DNA of 64,000 nt from positions 248,001 through 312,000 of the forward strand of contig OY294051.1 in the NCBI GenBank assembly GCA_958510825.1, in the 5' to 3' direction. This stretch comes from Brachypterus glaber (Eukaryota; Arthropoda; Insecta; Coleoptera; Kateretidae). Shown here piece after piece: positions 26,014 to 41,400 of this stretch (position 1 is the stretch's first letter; each line of letters starts with the position of its first letter). The position numbers and the translations under genes are program-made. Below the pieces are notes generated by a model, which was not told the origin of the DNA, made no database searches, and saw only the letters and a program-made list of their open reading frames with translations.

Positions 26014-26093
26014 AACTGCCTTCCTAAGCTGAAAGGTCCTATTTGTGTATGTTAAACCTATGTAGATATGACCTTTCAGCTTAGCATGGCAGT
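26014..26093. mobile_element. Tiny palindromic element (80 bp)
   Basis: ACTGCCTTCCTAAGCTGAAA(GGTC) and the inverse (GACC)TTTCAGCTTAGCATGGCAGT form arms of about 24 bp around a 32-bp loop. Non-coding. Confidence 0.55.
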
Positions 26094-26400
26094 AAAATAA
26101 TAGTTTTTACTGATCCATATTAATATTTTTGGAAATTTTATTTTTTAAAATTTGCGACAAATCTTGAAATCATTAATCTAACTTTTACAAATTTTGAGGA
26201 CAGTATCTAAGGTCCTTTTTTATTTAAACATATTTGTAGCTGCCACAACGCACAAATTTTGTGCGTTTATATAAAAGTAAATAGATTTTAATAAATTAGA
26301 ATTGCTCGCCTATGGGGGTAGTCCATTTTTAAATACCAAAAGCGCTGAGCTATTTGGAAAATTTATATTAAAGCCTTCAAAAGTTAACTTAATTATGTTA

Positions 26401-26546
26401 AGGCATATCCAGAAGCTTGCATAAGAACATAAAACATAAGAATGCGATGCCGTGATTGGCTTACAAGATACATGGCGACACAACAAGCCAATCACGGCAT
26501 CGCATTCTTATGTACTATGTCGTTATGCGAGCCTGTGGATATGCCC
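26401..26546. mobile_element. Palindromic MITE with TTA target duplication
   Basis: AGGCATATCCAGAAGCTTGC at the left is inverse to GCGAGCCTGTGGATATGCCC at the right. The arms continue through TGCGATGCCGTGATTGGCTT and AAGCCAATCACGGCATCGCA. TTA flanks both sides. This fits a PIF/Harbinger-type nonautonomous element. A 61-codon - strand frame across it is a by-product. Confidence 0.75.
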
Positions 26547-29356
26547 TTAAGGTTGATTAACCCAATCATTAACACTAAACAAATTCAAGAATCTGACCAA
26601 TGAAGTAAAATGTGTCAAATAATTCTGACATTTCATTTGTCAAATTCTTAGTAAGTTAAGTTTTAATGACTGGGCAAACCATCTATTAAAATATTACTTT
26701 TAAAATGATTATCATTATCATTAAGTTGCCAGTCCTAATTAGGACCAGTCTTAAGAGTGGTTTAAGGTAGCTTTCTATATGACAATATCCCTAGCCAATT
26801 TTGTCATTTTCTTATAAATTACACACTATATTCTTCGTTATCTGTGAGCAGTATTCTATTCAATGGAAAATTAAAAAAAAATCTTAACTTTTCGTTATCC
26901 CGATACAGTCCGTAAACTAAACAAAAAAAAGTGAAACGGGTACCTTTTCTAGACGGGTGGAAATCTTCTTATATATTTGAAACTAATCGTAAAAGTTTAA
27001 GTCTATCAGCAATTTTCTTGTTTTTGTTTTTTACGGATTCGTTACTTTTTCTGTATTTTTTGACCATTTCCTTTTTTTTCCTTTTTAGCTTAATAGAATT
27101 GTTTTTTGACGAGGCCATTACCAGATATAAATTTATTGAAAAAAATCAAAATTTTATTTTACCTATAATTTAAATTATACTAGTGTTAAAATTTGACATC
27201 TAATTAAAAATATATGAAATTTTATTAAAATGCCTATGTCTGAAAAACTAATAGTCCTACGATAAAATTGACACATACGTTTTTGTAGGAAATTAAACAT
27301 TATTTTCATTTATGCAAGAAAAATTGCCCTACTTTAAATAACAAGTGAGATATCGCTAAAAATTATAGTTTTTGTCCATTTTGCCCCCCTTGTCCTAGCT
27401 TAACGTTAACCATATTTGATGTGACGCAAATAGAAAAGGTCCTGAATCCTTTGGTGAAAGATTGTTTTAAATCGGACGTTCCATTCAAAAATTATAAGGT
27501 TTACACAGACAGACAGACTTTTTTCATATTTTCTAGGCGTTTCATGACATTCTAAACCGAAAATGAAAAACAAAATTTTTGATTTTTGGGTCGATTTTAA
27601 TGGCTGTTTTCACCCTTAAAATTGACGTGTACAAATAATAAAATTTACAAACTTACTAGCCAATTTTGTAAGTTTTATAATTTTTGTTAACCCCTTGTTT
27701 TTTTTTCGGGATTTTTTCATTAGCAGATCCAGGCTCCTGACGTGCATGCCAAGTTTTAGATATCCAGCTGTTTGGAAGTATGACAAAACTTCTGGAAGGA
27801 CACACAGACAGACAGACACCTTATTTATAATCTATTTTATAACATGGATAAATATATAAATAAACAATTAAATAATGTTTAAATGCTTCTTTTATTATAA
27901 TTTGAGACGTAAGAGCCAGATTTCTATTTCATTAGGAATATTTCAAAATATACGCGGTGTCCCACTTTGTATGAATTATTATTCAACATAAATCTAAAAG
28001 TGAGCGATATGTATATATCACGACTTAATTTTTATTTTTACCATTTTTCAATGTCATGGCACCCTTCTTTTCTCCAGTCCAATTAGTAAATAATAATATT
28101 AGTGCGTACGCGAGAAAAGTTACATTTTTGTCAGTTTATCAGCATCAAAGGTTGACCCAGAAGTCAGTTTGGGGGGTGGGCGGTATAAAGAATGTTATTA
28201 GCTTTAAAATGATGTATTACGCGAGCCCTACCCATTAAAAAAAGCTTTCTCCCTGCCTCCACTGTGTCCTCTAAAAATATTAAATGTATACCAAAAAATT
28301 ACGTTGGTTACGTTACTTACTTCGTCCAAATTTAAAGTTGATAGCTTAAACAAATCAAAAGTTAAAGTAGGGGGGGACTTTACATTACACGGCATGGCCT
28401 ATATGTCTAAATTTATTTTAACAATATGGATCTAGTTCTCAGGGACGACACACATTATTAAAATAATACCTATTACATTTTATACATGAATGTTACTTAA
28501 CTTTTAAGTAAAAAGATTTTTTGATAAACACTATGATTATTTGATGAATCTTTACATACCCGTATAAGAGTAAAATATAATTATTGGACTTAAAGCTATT
28601 TGGTCAGGATTGCTCTCTAAGCAAGAAGGTCTTATCTGCATTTTTTTGTCGTTTTGAGAAAATCTACTTTTTTATTCATTAGAATTTATTTATAGCTCCT
28701 TTTATCTCCGCAAATCGGTGACGTCATAATAATTATAAAGCTGAATTTTTACATTTAAAGTATTTTGGCTCACAGAGCATCAAATTTAAATTAGTGAGAT
28801 ACTATGTGAAAAAAAAATTCATTATAGGTCCCAGAAAAATTACTTTAGGTTTATTAATTAACAAATTAGATGATTCTTGTTAGTTGGGACACCCGATATA
28901 AATAAATATAAAATGTTAAAGTCCTTTATATTATTTTGATTATATTTAAAATAATAAAATGATAATTTTGCAGGATTTTTTTAAAACTTAAACGAATAAA
29001 TTCTGATTTAAATATAGACATGTGATTATTAAATATTCTGCATAATAAATAATTTCTAAAAATTTCTACTCGAGTCAAATTAATACATCTTTAAAATTAA
29101 TAAAATATATTATACAGGGTGCTCTGTAGAAAATTTTACACCCTAAATAAAAAATAATAAAATTTGAAAATTCTATAATACATGTCAAATTAATTAGTAC
29201 ATTATAAGTGCTTAAAATAGTCAGATAAGGCTGCCTAAAACCAGTCTTGGGGGTAATAACTTTATAATGATGATTTTTGATTAAAATTTTTGTTTCAGTT
29301 AATAAAAACAACGTGTGCAACCTAGTGCAGTGGAAATGTGATAAAAAACAAAGAAC

Positions 29357-32300
29357 ATGTCCCTTTTGAACTTTAGTGAGCCTTTTCTGGCCACACCCCT
29401 CCCCCCTACCACCCATTACTACCAACATCAGCCATATCACCCTGCCATAAACCCCCTAAATAACCCCCAGGGGCCATATTCCTACACACCCCCCCAAAAA
29501 CCGTTCATAGACGAAGACTATGGCAACCCTAATGTGAATCATCGTGAGCAATCGCAAATTAGCCAAAATCAGCAACAATATCATCTGCATAATCAAATTA
29601 ACGTTCAGCAACAGCAACATCAGCAGAATCAGCAACATCACTTGCATCAGCAACAGCAAACTAACACACACAATCAAGGTTAGTACGATTTCTCATAAAA
29701 ATATTTTTTTTACCAATAAATATGTTTTCCCTTAAAACAGTGCATTGCCACAAAAACATTACTTTTTCCTAAATATAATACTTTCGCCTAAAAATAATTA
29801 TTTCCCCTAAAAACAATACTTTTCCCTAAAAATAATACTTTTCCCTAAAAGTTATTATTTTTCCTGAAAATAATTCTTTCTTCTTAGGGTAAAACGTTCC
29901 TTAAAAATAATACTCTTCCCTAATAATAATTATTTCCTCTAAAAAAAATACTTTTTCCCAAAAATAATTTTTACTTTTAGAAATATACTTTTCCCTAAAA
30001 ACAATATTTTGCCCTAAAAACAAAACATTCCCTAAAATTAATGCTTTCCCCTAAAAGTTCACTATAAATATGCATATACAAACGATCCTGTAAAATATAA
30101 AATCTCCTTTTCAAACGAGTGATAAACAATACATTTTTTACAGTTCCAGAATTCACCAAAGTTACCGACGACGGTACAAAAACCAACATCCACGCCGTCA
30201 TAGACTACGACTACGACGAGGAGGAAGATGTGACTCATCAGCCTCACGTGACGCCCATCCAAGGGCCTATTTATATTAAGAATGGTAGTGTTCCTGTTGT
30301 TCCGCTCTACTCGCATCCGGTACTGCAAAATGGAACTTTCGTCCAAATTCCGGTAAGTGGAAAATAAGCTGAAAGGGGTACCCTTTCTGGACGGCCGGGT
30401 GCTAATATTTTAGAATGGCTATATTTCGAAAATAATAGTCCTACGACGTAAATTATTAAAAATGTTTTTGTAGGAAATCGGAAATGCTTTTTATATCTCG
30501 AAGAATTTGAACATTAATATGTTTTAGACAGGGGGGTAGAGGGCTGAAACCGTTACGAAAAAGTGTCCCAAAATTATGTGACGATCCCAGCCGATAACTT
30601 TAAATTTATGTGACGCTTACGATATTAAGAAATATGCAAGTAAAGAAAACCGTTTCGTAACTGGAGGCTTAAAACATATTAATGTTATCACGGTTTTGCT
30701 TTACTTGTACAGAAGAACGTTTTTTGTTATATTTGTTCTATAACCAATAATAAAATTATTCATATTTGTATTGACACAGACTACAAAGGTTCAAAATCGT
30801 TTCGTTCTAAAGTTATAAGGTTTGCATATAATCGGATCCACAGACTGACAGATAGATAGGCCAAAAGTTGTCTTAAGACTTTAAAACAACGAGATTTCTT
30901 TATGAAAAAACGTTACTTTCCCAGAATTCTTGTCTATCTGTATGTCTGGCGTTCTGTTTAGTAAAATTTGTGACTACGATAACTCGAAAATGCTTTAAGC
31001 TAAAGACTTCAAATTTGTGCCAAATTTCTCTGCTTGAAGAAATTGAATTGGGGTAAAAACTAATCATAAGATAGGTCAAAGACGAAAGGTTAAAGACTTC
31101 TAATTTTGGTTTTGAATATTTTTTGATAACTTTTTTTTTATTTTTGAAATAATTAACGTATTGGCAGTATATTTTGTCGCAGACAACATATGTATTGCAA
31201 TATCCTAAATGTCGCAGACAATATCCTGAACCAAATAAATTATGGAATGAAAAAAAAAAGGGAAAAAAAGAGGAAAAAACTATGAAACAAATTCGGAAAT
31301 AATATAAAAATAGAAGTGTAAATAAGTTACAAGATTCAATGCATCGTGGATAGCCTTGGATTACACATTTATTGAACTCTTCGCAATTTACGCAGGAACA
31401 GTATACATATATACATTGACATTTATTTTATAAGGGCACGACCTTAATTAGTTTATTTTTTACTTTTCATTTTAAATGCATGCTATTCAAACTTTTTTTA
31501 AAATCACAATTAATTTTTAATACATTTCGTTCCGAAACTGACAAGGGGGGATCAGTTGCCCCTCGACCACTGCGCCCCAAAAATTAAATCAAACGTTAAT
31601 TCGTTAATTGGCCTTAATTGAAAACGTTTTCCCCTAAGTATTAAATGTCTAAACTATATGAATTGCAAATTTCGAAAAGGGCTCATCTCGGGTTTTTTCA
31701 GAATGGAAAATAGTTATTTATGGTACTAGTGGGTAAAGTAAAAATTAACCTGCTTGGCTGACGCCTCGCAGGTTAATTTTCTCATGGGAAATATCGGTTT
31801 ACCCATGAGTACCATACAAGGTTTTATCCAATAAATAGCTTAGAAATTCATATTTTTATTAAAAATTTTAATGACATTTACAAGAAAATAATTTGACAAG
31901 TGACAGTTGAGTGGGTAAAATAAATAATTATCCACTCAATAAAGTAAAAGCCACGCGGGGGTTACTATTGAGTTTATCTATTTAAAATAAAGCTGGTAAT
32001 TGTCTTATTATCTGTATGTATTGGATAAATATATTTTTTCACTACTAGCTTTAGAACATACCATTATTTATCATGTTTTCAGACTGTGAAATCAATTTTC
32101 TTCACCTATAGCAATAATTTTTTCTCTCCTAGTAGGAGTAAATTTTATAAACAATTGATTTCTGTCACTTTAGATGTTTCAGTTCTTTGTGCAATTTTTA
32201 CTAATTAAACCCAAGAAAATAGCTTTAAATAACTTTTTATTTATTAAATATAATTAATTATAATTATTACCAATTAATACAATCAATAATCAAGCTTAAT

Positions 32301-32409
32301 ATTATGAAAAAAATTAAAAAAAAACTAAATTTTTAAACGTCAGTTCAAAGTATAGTATAGTAAAATATCTTCTCTACCTTGGTATATAATTACTATTAAT
32401 ATATTAATT

Positions 32410-32470
<61 letters not shown>

Positions 32471-35400
32471 TAAGTCAAATGGTTCAAAATGGACTCTGTC
32501 CATGGACCGAAACTCACCCGGTATAATAATCTATATAATAAAATCGATGAGATATCTGTATGTTTGTCCTTCCAGAAGTTTTTTTCATACTTCTCAAACA
32601 GCTGGAAGTCTGAAACGTGACACCTCGGTCTGCTGGAAAGTTTGAAAGCCCAATTTTTTTAAGAGGGGCATGCAGAACAATGTTTTTAATATTCACAAAA
32701 CTGGCGAAGGCGCCGCCATTGAAAACTACCCCGGGCTTAAAGATGAGGTTGCTAGTAAGATATAGAGAGCGCGCACGAGCGGTTCAAACAAATCAAAATT
32801 TTCAACGAATAATAAAGGAAAAGGCAATATACAATATCCACAATGACGAGTATACTATGAAATACGTAGCATTGCAAATCTTCACACTTTGTTAATTTAT
32901 GATTTTCACTCTCTAGAATCTCGTCATCGAATAATAATTATTCAATTATTAAAGTATATGTAACTCATCCTTATTTAGTATGCAACTGGGCAGTGAAATG
33001 TTTATATAAATGCACAAAAATGCATAAAACATGCGTTTTAAACAGTCAAATATGTGATGTACATATTCAGTTTTAACTTAATTATAGTTAATTTAATTAA
33101 CAATTAATTTAATTATACTTAAATTAAGTTAAATAACAACGGTGTAATTGGAAACTGAAAAAGACAGGTTTTTTGTAAAACAACTTATTCGTGAGACAAG
33201 TTTTTCTTTACTCCTATGGTCGCGCGAAGATAAAATTTAAGATGCGGGTGGGACCGAACAAAAATCTGGTATGTAAAACATCAAATTACATCAAAATTAA
33301 AGATTAAAATTAAAAAAATATTTTAATTAATCTTGCTACAAGTCCAATGGAAACCTTACGTCATTTTTGTTAGACCTATATTAAAAAATACGTGAAATTC
33401 CCTTTTAACAGTGTCTCACACTTTAAATTTGATGCTCTGTGAGACTAGATATTTAAATTAAAAAATTGAACTATGTGTGAATTTTTATCTTACGATCAAT
33501 ACCTAATTATACCTCGCTTAAGGGAGTTACGACTAAAAATTTTAGTTTTTGCCAAATTAGCATCCCAATGTCAACCATATTTCACGCAAGGCAAACTACA
33601 AAAGTCCTGAATCGTTTAATGAAAGATTTTTTTTAATCGGACGATCTGTTCAGAAGTTATAAGGTTTAAATAAAAACAGACAGACATACCGACAGAAAGG
33701 CGGACAGAAAGACAAAAAAATATGGTCTATTTCAATAACGGTTATTGCCATCCAATTTTTAATAACCGGATTCTAGCAAAAATAGTCCCAGAACGGTATA
33801 AAAATAGCAGAATAGTAAGATATCCGCATTCGTGTAGTGGAAAAACCATTATTATGATTTGTGAGTGTGTGTGCGTGCGTTACGAGTATATTTTAAATAA
33901 AAAGTAAAAGTGGCTGGCTTTATAAAACTGTATTATACTATAGTTTGGCGCTGTCTGTGATAACTTTACTTTTTCCTATCGTATCAGATAAAAAGGCTAG
34001 CGTTCGTAAAAAAAATAAAAAAATAAATTGAAAAAAAGTTTATTTTTACATTTGAATAATGGGGTCCATATGCAAAGTTCTATCGAGAGAGCAAAGGGGG
34101 TAAAACTAAAAATTGAAAGAAAATAGGGGGTAAATTAAGTAAATTGAATTTCAGAAAAAAGTTGTTCCTCAACTGGGATTTGAACCAAATAATTTTCTTT
34201 TAAATATATAAATTGGGGAAAGATATGATGGTTTTGATTTATTTTTTTGTTTGTTTTAAACAAATATATTTATAAACATTTCCCAAACATTGTAAAAATG
34301 TAATTTTGGTGTTTGAATTCTTTCTATGATACACTGTGTGTGGTGGGCGTAGGATAGTTCTTTTTATTATGACATTCTTGGAAAATGTAATAGGTACTCC
34401 ACATTGTAAGAACAATACACTTATATATGTTTCATAGCAAAACTACTATTCATAGTAATAAAATAACAAGCTGTGAAGATATGTAATGCTACGCATTCCA
34501 TTATATACTATTCATAGTGGATAGTATAATGCATTTCCCAAGTACATATTTTACGCAAGTAAAAATGATTGAATCAAAACGCAAAATAGATAATAAAAAA
34601 TAAAAAAAAAACAAATAGAGCAGTCCGTCACCTTTCGAATAGCAGACAGTTACTTTGACTTCTACACCACGAGTCGACTGTAAAAAATTTGTTCATTAGG
34701 TTTAGTATATAATGCTATTTTTTTGGCAAGTGTGCCCTTAAAACTTTTTTGTTTTTGATTGGATTTTTTTCAAAATTAGGCAGATTGATCCTGATCCTGA
34801 AATTTTCAAAGTTTCTTATTTTATCATGAAACATTTGTATGCAAGAATTTTTTGTCCAGGACGTTTTTTGGCAATTTTGGGAAATCCGAAACTACCGTAT
34901 TATACTATTCTAGCGCTTTCGCGCTGTGAATAGTATAATAACAATAGATAATAACTATTAGATTAAATATTAACCTTGCATTCTAGACTAACTCTACTTT
35001 TCACCGATAGATATCAAGTCAATACCAGAGATTATGCGGTATATGTAGATACAAAACTACAATTATTACAAAATATAAATCTTGAACTAATTTTATTAAA
35101 AAATAAATAAAATCTTTTGGTCAGGGGCGGATCCAGGAAATGGTCCTGGTTAATTTTTAAGCAGTTTGGTTTGGTGGTGGCAGTATTTCATATTTTTTAA
35201 CGCAGAATCACCTCTTAAATTTCTCGAAGTTATTTCTAAATAACCCTGTATATATATTTTTGAAAATATATTTTTGGATGATGAGATATTTTTGGTTTTA
35301 TAACTAAACTTTCATTAAAATTAAAATGCAAAACATGACCAATATTTCCACATTTTTAAGTAAAAACATGGTATTATAAAATTCCACTTGCACACCCTGG

Positions 35401-38400
35401 TAGAAAGTAGTTAAGTTAATCCGAAAATGTCTATGCAGTACTTATTAGGGCCTATATACAAATACATACTACGTGAAAACGTAAGCGCAAAAACGTAAGA
35501 ATTACAGTACGCTGATTGGTTCAATTTCAAGGTTAAAACAATCAGCGTACTGAACTTTTTACGTTTTTACGTTTACGTTTTTACGTCGTATTTGTAAATA
35601 GGCCCTTAAAGGTGGAATTTCATATTAGCATTAAAATTCTACCTTTAAAGGCCTATTAAAGCCAGTTAACTGTCGTTCTTCTTCTTTTCTTCTTTTTAGG
35701 CATAGCAAATATTAAAAATAACACAAATCAAAAAGTTATCATTAGTGTAGTTTCGGGAGGGTAAGGGCTAAATAAATAAAAATAAATAAATGATTCCTGT
35801 TACAGACTTGAAATTCGCTACTTATTCTAATTTTACTTGAAGTACTATCTGTACCTAAAGTCAGGGGCGTTAACTAGTAATTGTCATAAGGAAATATAAT
35901 ACAGAAAATGCAGTATTTAATCTGAGATCTAAATACTGATATTTAATAAAGGTGAAGAACCTGATTTATTCCTTTTTCGGCGATTTCTGGTATGCACATT
36001 TCCGATACAAATACATCATGATTTGGCATTGACACTCCTACTTCGCATTTAAAAATTATAATTTTATTTAGTCCGGGTCTTGAGAATTCAATTTATGACA
36101 AATAGGGTGATTAAAATTGATATAATATTAAATCATATCTTTTGAATTATCTGATATTTATTTGTTGTTAATAACTCCGGCTCACAAAATAGTATATTCT
36201 ATAACTAGTATTGAATGACTATTCCATACGTGTTGTCGACTATACTTTTTCTTCGACTGCAAATATGAAACACTGTATGGCTTTAAACTGCAGACAAGGT
36301 TAAAAACAATGTTTTTTGTGACTCGACATTGTAAATGCAACAAAATACATATTTTTAAATAAAGCAATTAATGTTATTTAATAATTTTATTAAATCAGAA
36401 ATCAATCAAAAAATATTTTTATTTAATTTTAGCACATGTTTACAAATTATAATGCAAAAATTGAAGGTTATGTCAGATTGTTGTGACATATATCAGGTTT
36501 AAATATTTAACAACAGATGGAGCAGTTTTATTTTTTTCAACTGAATTGATAAAAAACTGGTCAAATATTAAGAAAAACTAATAAACTTTATGTAATTTTA
36601 ACGCAAAACTTTAAATTGCATTAAATTATTCAATATTTCATCGTAAAATATATATTATTCCTAATTTTGCTACAGTTTTCTTTACTTTTATAAACAAGAG
36701 ATGGTACTACATGTGCTCATTCTAACACTTGATACGGAATATTCATACCATAGCTAGAATGTATTCATTCTGTGTTTGAAAAGTGTGTGTATTCGCTTAC
36801 ATTCTAAAGCAGTCGTAGAAAAAAATAATTCAATTACTTTTAACCAGACCATATTTACATCGGCACTTAGTGCTACTAAGAGTGCCGATGTATTGAAATC
36901 TTTGCCGAAAAGTCAAAATGACTATGTTTTTTTTCACATTTCTCGACGTTTTAGACCTTTCTGATTCGAAATCAGTAAAAAAAAATTCCGTCCGTCTGTC
37001 TGTCTGTAAACTGGATAACTCCATTTCTAAATAGGATATCGACTTGCGGTTTTTTGCATATTGCTTCTAATCATATTTCGAAGAGCTGATTAGATTTGGG
37101 GGTAAACGATAGAGAGTACCAGTTCAGAACTGGTATTTTCGGGAAACAAAACAAACCTATAAAGTCCGGGTTTTTAATTCTGGTTTATGACAAATGTAGT
37201 GATAAAACTGATTCATTATTAAAAATTATAATTAAAATTTTTATCTCATAAATGATCTAATATCGAGTCTAATTTTTATTTGTTATTAATAAATTATTTA
37301 TAATAACTTAATAATATCGATCTTTATAAATTACATATTTTGCGGGTTCAGTTCCTTAACAGGATTCAGCACTTAATTGCTATAGATAATTATCTATTTT
37401 TAAATAATGATCATGATTCATTAATAAATCAAAATCTATTTTTATAATAATAATAATGAGGACGTTGACAGTATTATTTTCGAACTTTGTCAAAAAACAA
37501 CTTTATTTTCTATATTTTTATCCTAGAAATTCAAATTACCCAAGTCTACAAAAAAATCTCTGTCCTAAGGTTCTAACCCCATCTTTTCCTATGTTTTTTG
37601 ATGCGCTGAAACCAATTTCCGCATAAAAAAAAGATCCATCGCGCAGTTTTTTCACAAATCTTATACATATAAAGTGTATAAATTTCAATAATTAGGGAAC
37701 ATTAAAATATTACGTAACGCAAATTTTGAGCATTTTAGACACCCCCCTGTAACGCTATTTTCCTATACCATTAACGTGGGCGTAACACTCCAAAATGATC
37801 CCCCCCCCTAGGAGCGTTACGTAATACTTGAACGTTCTCTTATACACTTTATATACGATTTGTGTAAAAACTGCGCGATGAATTTTTGTTATGCGGAATT
37901 CGGTTTGAGCGGATCAAAAAACATAGGAAATGATGGATTAGAACCTTTTTACAGAGATTTTTTTGTAGACCTGTGTTATTTATTGGTTTTGAAAATTAAT
38001 ATTTAGAACTAATTCATTTAAAATGTTTTACCGCATTTATTTCAATTATTAAATATTTATTAAACTATTTATATTTATATTATATTTTAATTAATCATTT
38101 CCTTAAGGAAAATAATTTGCCCGATTTGCCTTTAAAGCATTTTTCCTGTTTTGTCAAGGCAAAGAATAGGTCAAAACTGATGGACAAACAGATAACTGCA
38201 AATACTGTTGCCAACAAAACAAAATTTCCCCTATACTTTATTCTTTCAAAAAAATAAAATAAAATTTTGAAGTAATATTTGGCCGTGTCGCCCGGGAATC
38301 AAAGATTAGGCACATACGAAATTAGACTGCTTTTTACTTTCTCATAGTTCTAGTGCGCTAAAAACGTGTTATGAAACGAGTGCTTTATACAACTTTTTCT

Positions 38401-41400
38401 ATTTTGCTCTAAAATTTAAAAAACTTACATTTAAATTGATGACTGATTTAGGGATTTTTGTTTTGGGTTGGCATTACAGTTTTCACCATGTTTAAAATTC
38501 TAAGAGCAAATATTATTTTGATGTCTTCTCTTTTTCACTGCAAGTAACCAAGCCACAATTTTAACACGGTAAAAAATAACCTAAACGCAAAATTTTGTAA
38601 AAATTAAACTTTAAAGCGACGTTACCATTTGCACGAAAACGTCAAGCGATATGCTTTTGTCTGTTGCAAACTTACAAGAAAAAAAAAGTAGATGGGCCTA
38701 CAAGACGCAAAATACGTGTAATTATGAGCTTATAAGAGTCGCAAAATAGAAAAAGAAATAAAAATTCAAAACAGCATTTTTACATTAAAATTCATGTATT
38801 AAAACATACATTTTTATAACGTTAATATTTTAAAAGCAAAGGCCTCGGCAAAAACAAAGACTAAAATATAAAAGCTAACTACCGAATCTATAGATGAATA
38901 ATTCCAATAAAATTTTTAAGGTCAAAAAACGCTCGAGTTTACTAACTAGGTAGGTATACCTTCCAAGAATATACTAGTGTTGCAAAACCTATAATGAATG
39001 CTATAATAGTTTACAAGGTTTTTATAAAATTACCCATAAATTAATTTTACAGTTTTTGTGGCTAATTTAAGCTGAATCCAAATATGCAAAAAAATCGTGA
39101 AGTTGTACAACAATTTTTGAAATTTAGGTAATTTTTGTATTTATATATACTGGTTATATTAAAATCATGCTTTATGTAAACATAACATAACTCAAAATTT
39201 CAACTTTTAATTTTGTTTTTACAAGTAACCTATAATTCGGCCATCAGCTGACGTCACAATTGCGCATAGTGAATTTTTAAATTCAAATATCTCGCTTCAC
39301 AAATAAAATATAAACTGTGATAAAACATTTGAAAGGAAATTTCCACAAAAAAGTAACAAGGTCTCCATTATGATAATTATTTTTATTTAGTGTAATAAAA
39401 ATAAATATAATAATAGATTTTTTTAAACGAAGATAATAACCCGGTACTACATGTGCTTATGTTGTGTGTGCGACTTAATTATAATTATAAACAAACATTT
39501 TTTTTTATTTTGATACAATTCATTTTATGTTAATTAATTTTTTACGGTGTGACAATAATAGATATTATTGTCACACGATAAAAAATCAATTAAAACAGAT
39601 TAGAAAAAAAAATAACAATTATAATAATTATAATAATAGATTTTTTATCTCGTGGACCAAAAAATAAAGACCCGGATAAGATTTGATTTTTTTTTAAATT
39701 ATTTTTATTTACTCATAGTGAGTTCATTTTAAAAATCAATACTTTTCCTCATTTTTAAATACGAAACAACAATCTTTTTTAATATTACAAAAAAAATTGA
39801 AAAACTAAAATTAGCAAAAAATTAACTTTCTACAACAAAAATTATTGGGAAGGTTTTTGGTAAAAATCGGATTAAGGTAAGGTGTAAAAGGGGGTAACAA
39901 CTTAGTTGTTAGTGTTAGTTACTATTACACGGCATGGCAAAAAAATGTAAAAACTTTTTTTGAAAAATACTTTTTTAATTTTTGTTTCTCGAAAAAAAAT
40001 ATATATATTTTCGATTTTTTTTTTAATTTTAAATGAACTAAGGGGACCTTCCGGTAAGGACCCGGTACTCCCTGAACGGGCGTGTCAATGCCACGGCACG
40101 TTGACTTTCATAGCTATCTAGATTAGAAAACCTTCACGTGAATTCGCGTTATTGTTTTAACTGTCTGGCGCGCTCGTGAACAATTATTGCTGTCTTGAAA
40201 GGGACTAGTTTTAATTAAGGGGGCACAAATTGTGCCGCAGAAGTCAATAAAATAAAAATTATTTAAAAATAAAAAAAATCGTAAGAGCGAACTTTTTTTT
40301 ATTAAAGATGACAAAAAATATTAGTTTTTACCCCCCTTTGACCCCTCCCTCCCACTATCGTTCAAATTTGAAGTCTGTTCAAAGCGTTCTCTAGTTATCT
40401 TGCGCACTTGTTAAAGGTACTAGTTACAGTTAAGGAGTTACAATTAATTAAAATTGAAAAAATATGCAAGTTTGTTTTAAATAAAAGTCATCGGTTTATT
40501 CCAACGAAAAAAAAAACCAACGAATGCGCAGCACATAGGGAAACCCAAACGATTCTTTAAAGTTTTTTAAATCAGTTTTTTTTATTTAAAAAAAAATGCA
40601 GAATTTTGATTTTTTTTTATTTTTCAGATACTTTGGACAGCTCTCTCAGTAGCATTAGGTTACGAATTAAATGGTGATTATATTCGAGGCGTGCCATGCA
40701 TCAAAAGAAATCAACAATTGTTTTGCCCGAAGGCGGGAAACTCATATCCATTGTAAGTAAAAAAAAAAAATTAAAACAACATTCAAAGCTTCTACAAAAC
40801 CGCAAAAAGTAATAGTTTCAACCCCCTTTCAAAGCCTCACCCCTCCCATTTTTATCAGAAACAATCTCCTAGCCAAATACTTTAAATAAGGAACATATTG
40901 TCCAAATTTGAAGTCTATATCTTAAAGCGTTCTTGAATTATCGTAATCTCGATAGTGATCACATTTTTCCGCGGAAGATAAACCGACAGACACTGCTTTT
41001 TTCGTGGAAATGAACTTTTTTGCATATAAAACATCGAGAAACGTAAAAACAAGTAATAAAAATGTTTTTAACACAAATCTTACGGAGAACTTTGGATCAG
41101 AAATATATGGTCCAAATTTGAAGCATTTAGCTCAAACCGTTCTCAAGTTATCAAAGTAACAAATTAACAGACAATTGACATCCTTTAAAGTGCGTGAAAG
41201 TGGCATTTTTTAAGAACTTGTAAACAAAAATTAATTTAAAAAAACTTAAACTACGTGGAGAAAATGCTTGAACATTTTTTTTTTACGAGTTGGGGAAAAT
41301 CGTGTCTTTTGGAGAAGAGTTCAATGGAGCTCTCTACAACTAGAATTATGAAACAAAAGACGTCTACCCTATCTCTATCTCATTTGTGCTATACTTTCCA

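Larger units (their letters stand above)
18474..29356. other. Large gene-poor region between the Ly6 gene and spz3
   Basis: No protein-coding exon recognised over 10.9 kb. Open frames here are short, AT-driven and of low complexity. Contents that can be described are repeats at 20437, 20590-20985, 22133-22342, 24190-24480, 24805, 26014-26093 and 26401-26546, a GTTAACG-rich patch at 25700-25830, and a CpG-bearing patch at 25545-25656 that may be a 5'UTR exon. A tract around 27765-27845 (AACTTCTGGAAGGACACACA) is matched, inverted, at about 32560-32610. Confidence 0.5.
30353..40627 (+). other. 10.3-kb spz3 intron 2
   Basis: No nested gene recognised on either strand. It contains dispersed motif copies (30960-31090, 39830-39900), the inverted 330-bp repeat (31711-32029), an AT microsatellite (32412-32466), a MITE (35448-35605), a 650-bp repeat (36185-36840), a CATCGGCACT-type repeat (36854-37140), a family A MITE (37695-37839) and the inverse copy of the 20590 repeat (38345-38690). 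Open frames of 60-92 codons here are unsupported. Confidence 0.5.

Noticed and set aside
29075..29440. 121-codon - strand frame overlapping spz3 exon 1
   Set aside because: It is antisense to the coding exon and to an AT-rich leader, with no family resemblance.
32412..32466. AT run as a replication origin or promoter
   Set aside because: It is a plain dinucleotide microsatellite with no supporting context.
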